DNA of 8,866 nucleotides from Chloroflexi bacterium UBA6019. Its GTDB lineage: Bacteria; Chloroflexota; Dormibacteria; Dormibacterales; Dormibacteraceae. The stretch is from contig DIZV01000136.1 in assembly GCA_002427995.1 (NCBI GenBank), forward strand, positions 17,932 to 26,797, written 5' to 3'. The notes beneath the pieces were generated by a model. That model worked only from the letters and a program-made list of their open reading frames with translations. It had not been told where the DNA came from and did not search any database. Below are positions 4,658 through 8,866 of this stretch, one piece after another (the stretch's first letter is position 1; each line of letters opens with the position of its first letter). The translations under genes and the position numbers were made by a program.

Positions 4658-5917
4658 ATGCCGATCCAGCCCGGAACGGTGCTCGGTGCCTACGAGGTCC
4701 ACGAGTTCCTCGGCCAGGGTGCCATGGGCACTGTCTATCGCGCCTACCACGCCGGCCTGGCCCGAACCGCCGCGGTGAAAGTCCTCCAGGCCCTTGCCCC
4801 CGACCCCGACGCGGCCGCGCGCTTCCGTCGCGAGGCACAGGCGATCGCCCAGCTGCGCCATCCCAACGTCCTCAACGTCTACGACTTCGGGGAGCACGAG
4901 GGCACGCCCTACATGGTCGTCGAGTACATGCCGGGCGGTTCACTGAGCGATCGCCTGAAGGCTGGCGAGCGCTTCGACAGGTCAACTTCGCTGCGCTTCC
5001 TGGAGGGCATCGCGGCCGGCCTCGACTACGCCCACGGGATGGGCATCATCCATCGCGACGTGAAGCCGGCCAACGTTCTGGTCGACCGCACCGGGAACCC
5101 AGTGCTGGGCGACTTCGGGCTCGCCAAGCTCCTCCAGCAGGCGTCGGTCAAGACCATCAGCGGGGTCACCACCGGCACCCCCGCCTACATGTCCCCCGAA
5201 CAGGTGATGGGCGCGACGGTCGGCCCGGCGGCTGACACTTACGCCCTGACGACCATGGCCTACGAGTTCCTCGCGGGGACGATCCCGTTCGAGGGCGAGG
5301 GCATGCTCGAGGTCCTTTACGCCCACGTCCACCGCGAGCCACCCCCCGCCTCGAGCCGCAACCCGGAGCTTTCACCGGCTGTCGACGCCGTGCTTGCCCG
5401 AGGCCTGGCCAAGGACCCCGCCGCGCGCTGGGGGAGCGGGGGTGCCCTGGTCGGCGCCCTGGCTGAGGCCCTCGCGCCACCACCTCCGATCGAGGCCACG
5501 ATGCCCCTCCCAACGCCCTCGCGCGCCGCGCCGGACTACGTCTTCCCGCGGGCGGCGCCGCCCAGGTCACGCCGGCGCCTGCTCCTCGCCGCGGTGGCCG
5601 GCGTCCTCGTCGTCGCCCTCCTTCTGGGCGTCCTGGCGGTCGCTTCGCGCCCCCATCCCTCGGTGACCCTGTCAGCGTCGACGGTGGCCCAGGGGGGGTC
5701 TTTGACCGCAGACTTCGCCGGCTTCCGCGCCGGCCAGTCGGTGGACGTCTACCTCGGCACCAATGCCAAGCTGGCGACGGTCAGAGCCGACTCCCAGGGC
5801 CAGGCCGCCTACGAGGTGACCGTCCCACGTCTCCTGGCGGTCGGCCAGCACCAGATCAGGGGCTGCGTCGGGACCGCTTGCGTGCAGGCGGTCTTCACCG
5901 TCCGCCGGGCCGGCTGA
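4658..5917 (+). CDS. Transmembrane Ser/Thr protein kinase (PknB type) with Ig-like outer domain
   Basis: A 419-residue Hanks-type kinase. The cytoplasmic kinase domain (about 10-272) has the glycine loop GQGAMGTVY (19-27), Lys41, Glu59 in helix C, the catalytic loop HRDVKPANVL (132-141) with Asp134, DFG (152-154), and an activation loop ending TTGTPAYMSPEQ with Thr171/Thr172 as likely autophosphorylation sites; all key residues for activity are present. A proline-rich juxtamembrane linker and RSRRR precede one membrane helix (about 308-329). The outer part (about 335-416) is a single beta-rich domain starting VTLSASTVAQGGSLT and ending HQIRGCVGTACVQAVFTV, resembling bacterial Ig-like repeats, with Cys403 and Cys408 possibly disulfide-bonded. 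There are no PASTA repeats. The substrate is unknown. It has its own likely promoter and ends 3 bp from the convergent lysA stop. Confidence 0.95.
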   Translation: MPIQPGTVLGAYEVHEFLGQGAMGTVYRAYHAGLARTAAVKVLQALAPDPDAAARFRREAQAIAQLRHPNVLNVYDFGEHEGTPYMVVEYMPGGSLSDRLKAGERFDRSTSLRFLEGIAAGLDYAHGMGIIHRDVKPANVLVDRTGNPVLGDFGLAKLLQQASVKTISGVTTGTPAYMSPEQVMGATVGPAADTYALTTMAYEFLAGTIPFEGEGMLEVLYAHVHREPPPASSRNPELSPAVDAVLARGLAKDPAARWGSGGALVGALAEALAPPPPIEATMPLPTPSRAAPDYVFPRAAPPRSRRRLLLAAVAGVLVVALLLGVLAVASRPHPSVTLSASTVAQGGSLTADFAGFRAGQSVDVYLGTNAKLATVRADSQGQAAYEVTVPRLLAVGQHQIRGCVGTACVQAVFTVRRAG

Positions 5918-5920
5918 GGT

Positions 5921-7204
5921 TCAGAAGACCTCCGCCAGGAGCAGGTCGTCGAGCGTCTCGCGGCGGCGGATGACGCGCGACGAGCCGTCCTTCACCAGCA
6001 CGACCTCCGGCCTGGGGATGCCGTTGTAGTTGCTCGCCATCGCCAGGCAGTAGGCACCCGTGGCCGGGACGCAGAGGATGTCGCCGGAGCTGACCGGCGG
6101 CAGGTTGGCGTCGCTGATCAGGATGTCGGTCGACTCGCAGTACTTGCCTGCGATCGTCACCCGGACCGTGGCGGGAGCCTCCGGCTCGGCCGCCTTGAGG
6201 ACCTCGTAGCGGGCCCCGTAGAGCTTGGGCCGGATGTTGTCGCCCATCCCGCCGTCAACGGCGACGTAGCGCCGGACGCCGGGGATGTCCTTGATCGACC
6301 CCACCGTGTAGAGGGTCACGCCGGCGGGCCCGGCGATCGAGCGGCCCGGCTCCACCACCAGCCGGGGCGGCCTGATCCCGCGGCGGGCGCTGCCGGCCTC
6401 CAGGGCGCCACGAAGGTTTTCCACGAAGGCGCGCGGGGTGGGCGGGTCATCGGCCCGCGTGTAGGCAATGCCGAGGCCGCCCCCGGCGCCGAGCACTCCC
6501 GGCTCGAAGTCCAGGTCCCGTTTCAGCTCGGCTACGAAATCGAGCATCACCTCCATCGCCGCGGCGTGGGCGCGGAGGTCGAAGATCTGCGACCCGATGT
6601 GGGAGTGGAGCCCGACGAGGTCGATCCGGGGGTGCGCCAGCGCCTGCTCGATCGCGGTCCGCGCCTGGCCGTTCTCGATCGAGAAACCGAACTTGGAGTC
6701 GAGCTGGCCGGTCGAGATGAAGTCGTGGGTGTCGGGCTTGATCCCGGGAGAGATCCGCAGCTCGGCGCGGACTCGCCTGCCCTGTGGCACCACCCGGTCG
6801 AGGAGCTCGAACTCATAGGAGCCGTCGATCACGATCGTGCAGCCGGACCGTGCCGCGAGCTCGAGCTCGGCGGCCGACTTGTTGTTGCCGAGGAAGTAGA
6901 TCCGCTCGGCCGGAAAGCCCGATTTGAGGGCAAGGTGGAGCTCGCCCGCCGAGACCACGTCAAGCCCGAGCCCCTCGTCGGCGACGATGCGGAGGAAGGC
7001 GGGGCTCGCGAACGCCTTGGCGGAGTAGAGAACCTCGCCCGCGCCGCCCATCGCGCTGACGTACTCGGCCGCTCGCTGACGGACGGTGTCCTCGTCGTAG
7101 ACGTAGAGAGGCGTGCCGTGCTTCCCGGCGAGGTCGACGAGGTCGCAGCCGCCGACCTCCATATGGCCGCGGGAATTGACCCGATAGGTGATCGGGAAGA
7201 GCAT
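5921..7204 (-). CDS. lysA: Diaminopimelate decarboxylase
   Basis: This PLP enzyme decarboxylates meso-diaminopimelate to lysine, the last step of the DAP pathway. From ATG 7204 the protein has 427 residues, the normal family length. The alanine-racemase-like barrel carries the PLP lysine in VLYSAKAF (Lys63), GLDVVSAGEL (80-89), HSHIGSQIFD (200-209) and AGGGLGIAY (240-248). EPGRSI (286-291) leads into the beta domain, with GKYCESTDIL (Cys356, Glu357) and the active-site Tyr385 in ATGAYCLAMASNYNG. The start was chosen because the frame can extend to 7285 only by overlapping the FmdB-type gene with a low-complexity Ala/Pro/Gly stretch. It lies 28 bp downstream of the FmdB-type gene and is probably co-transcribed with it. 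It converges with the kinase gene with 3 bp between the stop codons. Confidence 0.97.
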   Translation of the reverse strand: MLFPITYRVNSRGHMEVGGCDLVDLAGKHGTPLYVYDEDTVRQRAAEYVSAMGGAGEVLYSAKAFASPAFLRIVADEGLGLDVVSAGELHLALKSGFPAERIYFLGNNKSAAELELAARSGCTIVIDGSYEFELLDRVVPQGRRVRAELRISPGIKPDTHDFISTGQLDSKFGFSIENGQARTAIEQALAHPRIDLVGLHSHIGSQIFDLRAHAAAMEVMLDFVAELKRDLDFEPGVLGAGGGLGIAYTRADDPPTPRAFVENLRGALEAGSARRGIRPPRLVVEPGRSIAGPAGVTLYTVGSIKDIPGVRRYVAVDGGMGDNIRPKLYGARYEVLKAAEPEAPATVRVTIAGKYCESTDILISDANLPPVSSGDILCVPATGAYCLAMASNYNGIPRPEVVLVKDGSSRVIRRRETLDDLLLAEVF

Positions 7205-7232
7205 TACGGTCCCGTCGGCGGGGAGGGGCCCT

Positions 7233-7469
7233 TCAGTTGGCCGAGCAGGCGCCCCCGCAGCAACCGGGTCCGCAGCCCCCGCCACCGCCGAGGCTAACCG
7301 GCTCTGGGCCGGCCTCGGACGACCCGAAAGCGGCGAAGCTCGAGATCATGACGTTGGTGCGGGTCGACTCGCAGGTCGGGCAGACCTGCTTGCGCTCGCG
7401 ATTTTGGAAGGACGTCAGGACGTCGAACTTGCCCGTGCAGTCACCACATGAATACTCGTAGAGCGGCAT
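7233..7469 (-). CDS. FmdB-family zinc-ribbon protein
   Basis: The 78-residue protein starts MPLYEYSCGDC, the hallmark of the FmdB/CxxC_CXXC_SSSS family of small putative regulators, with a zinc ribbon formed by Cys8/Cys11 and Cys30/Cys33. A short linker leads to a glycine run and a cysteine-rich tail with Cys66, Cys70, Cys71 and Cys75, which could bind an additional metal. The molecular function of the family is not established. The ATG at 7469-7467 is certain from the motif; the frame extends upstream only as antisense of rsmG. No Shine-Dalgarno sequence precedes it, and a strong -10 (TAGAAT) sits 7 nt upstream. Its start codon overlaps the rsmG start on the other strand. lysA follows downstream. 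Confidence 0.93.
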   Translation of the reverse strand: MPLYEYSCGDCTGKFDVLTSFQNRERKQVCPTCESTRTNVMISSFAAFGSSEAGPEPVSLGGGGGCGPGCCGGACSAN

Positions 7470-8085
7470 GAACGAGATTCTATTCAACCTGATCTCCTCT
7501 TGGCCGGGGCTGGTGGCTCGGCCCGACCGTGCCCTCCTCGAGGATTCGCTGGTCCTTCTCGACTTCCTGCCCTCGGGACCACTTCGCGTCATCGATGTCG
7601 GCAGTGGCGGAGGCCTGCCCGGAATTCCCCTCAAGATCGCCCGGCCCGAGCTCCGGCTGACCCTCCTCGAGGCGAACCGGCGCAAGGCCGCCTTCCTGGT
7701 CCAGGCCGTGGCCCGGCTCGGGCTGCAAGAGGTGGAGATCGTCGCGCGGCGCGCGGAGGAGGCCGGCCGGGATCCGCGCCATCGTGAGGCCTACGACTTC
7801 GCGCTCGCCCGTGCGCTGGCGCCGATGCCGGTGCTGGCCGAGCTCTGCCTCCCCTTCGTCGCCGTCGGGGGCCGTCTGCTCGCGATGAAGGCTGACTCGG
7901 TCGCCGAGGCGGAGGCGGCTCGCAGCGTGATCGAACGTCTGGGCGGCGAGCTGATCGCGGTCAGCGCCGCGGCGTCCGCGGCGCGGACGCTCGGCCAGGT
8001 GGTCGTCGTCGAGAAGGTTCGCCCGACGCCCGCCGAATACCCGCGGCGCCCCGGTGTCCCGGGACGGCGGCCGCTGGCTGGCTAA
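7468..8085 (+). CDS. rsmG: 16S rRNA (guanine-527-N7)-methyltransferase RsmG (GidB), N-terminally short
   Basis: RsmG transfers a methyl group from S-adenosylmethionine to N7 of G527 in 16S rRNA. The 205-residue protein has LLEDSLVLLDFL (matching the family HxxDSL helix), the SAM-binding loop VIDVGSGGGLPGIPL (41-55), LLEANRRKAAFL (66-77), the ARAL segment (114-117), Lys141 in LLAMKAD, and the usual C-terminal TPAEYPRRPGVPGRRPL (187-203). The ATG at 7468 is the only usable start: an in-frame TAG lies two codons upstream. Compared with E. coli RsmG the SAM loop comes about 27 residues earlier, so the first helices, including the WNxxxNLT segment, are mostly missing; only FNLISS remains. The catalytic domain looks intact. 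The start overlaps the FmdB-type start codon (CATG). thiG follows 9 bp downstream. Confidence 0.95.
   Translation: MNEILFNLISSWPGLVARPDRALLEDSLVLLDFLPSGPLRVIDVGSGGGLPGIPLKIARPELRLTLLEANRRKAAFLVQAVARLGLQEVEIVARRAEEAGRDPRHREAYDFALARALAPMPVLAELCLPFVAVGGRLLAMKADSVAEAEAARSVIERLGGELIAVSAAASAARTLGQVVVVEKVRPTPAEYPRRPGVPGRRPLAG
7477..7482 (-). promoter_or_regulatory. -10 element (TAGAAT) for the FmdB-type gene and lysA, inside rsmG
   Basis: Read on the minus strand, TAGAAT matches TATAAT at five of six positions and ends exactly 7 nt before the FmdB-type ATG, so transcription would begin at the start codon (leaderless mRNA). It lies within codons 4-5 of rsmG. No good -35 is visible 17 bp upstream. 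Confidence 0.55.
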
Positions 8086-8094
8086 GCTTGGGGC

Positions 8095-8866
8095 GTGCAA
8101 ACGATCGCGCGCGACGCCCTTGTCATCGCCGGCCAGGAGCTCCGCTCCCGGCTCTTCCTGGGCACCGGCAAGTACCGCTCCGACGAGGAGATGCTGGCCT
8201 CGCTCGAGGCTTCCGGCTGTGAGCTGGTCACCGTCGCCCTGCGGCGCCTCGACCTCGACCACCCGGACAAGAAGACGATCCTCGACGTGATCGATTGGAA
8301 GCGATTCCGAATCCTGCCCAACACCGCCGGGTGCCAGACCGCGGAGGAGGCGGTCCGGATCGCCCGGCTGGCCCGCTCGATGGGTTTGTCCGATTGGATC
8401 AAGCTCGAGGTGATCCCCGATCCGCGCTATCTCCTGCCGGATGCCGAGGAGACCCTCAAGGCGGCGCGGATCCTGGTCGGGGAGAACTTCGCCGTCCTTC
8501 CCTACATCAACGCCGACCCGATCCTCGCCCGCAAGCTGGAGGAGATCGGGACCGTCACGGTGATGCCGCTCGGCTCGCCGATCGGCTCGGGCCAGGGTCT
8601 CCAGACGCTCTCGCAGATCCGCCTCATCATCGAGAACGCGCGGGTGCCGGTGGTCGTCGACGCCGGGATCGGTGTCCCATCCGATGCCGCGCTCGCCATG
8701 GAGATGGGCGCGGACGCGGTCCTGGTCAACACCGCGGTCGCGGCCGCCACGCGCCCGGCCCTGATGGCGGAAGCTCTGAGGCTCGGCGTCGACGCCGGCC
8801 GGAAGGCGTTCGCGGCGGGACGGATGCCACGCCGCGACGAGGCCGTCGCCAGCTCGCCAACCGAGG
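8095..8866 (+). CDS. thiG: Thiazole synthase ThiG (3' end cut by window)
   Basis: ThiG condenses 1-deoxy-D-xylulose 5-phosphate, dehydroglycine and the thiocarboxylate sulfur of ThiS to form the thiazole phosphate of thiamine. Translation from GTG 8095 gives 257 open codons without a stop. Hallmarks are [10 protein letters not shown] (18-27), [20 protein letters not shown] (74-93), IKLEVIPD with the Schiff-base Lys103, [21 protein letters not shown] (157-169), [14 protein letters not shown] (186-199) and [12 protein letters not shown] (205-216). It reaches ASSPTE, close to the usual C-terminus near residue 256-260, so only a few codons should be missing. The start gives the expected N-terminal length. 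It lies 9 bp after rsmG with GGGG just upstream, so the two are probably co-transcribed. thiS, thiF and thiO are not seen in the window. Confidence 0.96.
   Translation, partial: MQTIARDALVIAGQELRSRLFLGTGKYRSDEEMLASLEASGCELVTVALRRLDLDHPDKKTILDVIDWKRFRILPNTAGCQTAEEAVRIARLARSMGLSDWIKLEVIPDPRYLLPDAEETLKAARILVGENFAVLPYINADPILARKLEEIGTVTVMPLGSPIGSGQGLQTLSQIRLIIENARVPVVVDAGIGVPSDAALAMEMGADAVLVNTAVAAATRPALMAEALRLGVDAGRKAFAAGRMPRRDEAVASSPTE

Noticed and set aside
3576..4838. Long minus-strand open frame of about 420 codons antisense to the desulfurase, xdhC and kinase genes
   Set aside because: It covers three genes with recognisable family motifs on the plus strand; the product is rich in Arg, Gly and Ala with no motif, a typical GC-rich shadow frame.
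4291..5235. Plus-strand open frame of about 314 codons across the end of xdhC and the start of the kinase
   Set aside because: It is out of frame with both recognised genes, and its Arg/Pro-rich product has no recognisable domain.
5692..5698. Run of seven G in the kinase gene as a possible frameshift
   Set aside because: The frame is continuous and the Ig-like pattern (VTLSAS before, FTVRRAG after) is intact on both sides.
5918..5920. Bidirectional terminator between the kinase gene and lysA
   Set aside because: Only 3 bp separate the stops, and I see no strong hairpin with T tracts in the flanking coding ends.
7205..7285. Upstream start for lysA
   Set aside because: It would add 27 low-complexity residues overlapping the FmdB-type gene; ATG 7204 gives the family's normal length.
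1..8866. CRISPR arrays, insertion sequences, tRNA or rRNA genes, phage genes
   Set aside because: No direct-repeat array, transposase, integrase or RNA gene signature was found on either strand.

Overview
The window is a GC-rich, densely packed bacterial chromosome segment of ordinary metabolic and maturation genes. There is no mobile element, RNA gene, CRISPR array or phage gene. GTG and TTG starts are frequent, genes overlap by one to four bases, and several starts have no Shine-Dalgarno sequence but a -10-like hexamer 7-12 nt upstream, which suggests leaderless mRNAs. Together with DAP-type lysine synthesis, an FmdB-like protein with a Gly/Cys-rich tail and a PknB-type kinase, this suggests a high-GC Chloroflexota/Dormibacterota-like or actinobacterial-grade organism. 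The phylum is an inference.

Layout: (1) Positions 1-602, minus strand: molybdenum cofactor genes moaC and the start of a moaB/mogA-type gene. (2) 622-1559, plus: a HAD-family hydrolase coupled to a small two-helix membrane protein. (3) 1453-2292, minus: larB (nickel-pincer cofactor synthesis), whose 3' end runs antisense into the membrane-protein gene for 107 bp. (4) 2293-2492: a divergent intergenic region. (5) 2493-4610, plus: a zinc-ribbon protein, a NifS/IscS-like cysteine desulfurase and an XdhC/CoxI-family protein. (6) 4658-5917, plus: a transmembrane Ser/Thr kinase with an Ig-like outer domain. (7) 5921-7469, minus: an FmdB-family zinc ribbon followed by lysA. (8) 7468-8866, plus: rsmG followed by a nearly complete thiG that runs off the window.

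Functional theme: moaC/moaB build the pterin part of molybdenum cofactor. Cysteine desulfurase plus XdhC is the pair known in Rhodobacter capsulatus (NifS4/XdhC) to sulfurate and hand over the cofactor to xanthine-dehydrogenase-type enzymes. Here the two genes overlap at TTGA, so they are probably translated together. No molybdenum hydroxylase structural gene lies in the window. thiG is another sulfur-dependent step, and larB adds a second unusual metal cofactor route.

The most unusual points are these. The cysteine desulfurase frame has no ATG, GTG or TTG start ahead of its conserved N-terminus and sits one C away from fusion with the upstream zinc-ribbon gene. The rsmG and FmdB-type genes share a CATG so that their divergent start codons overlap, with rsmG lacking its usual N-terminal helices. 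larB and the membrane-protein gene have a convergent coding overlap. I do not see a wholly new system; the zinc ribbon-desulfurase-XdhC unit is the best candidate for something not well described.
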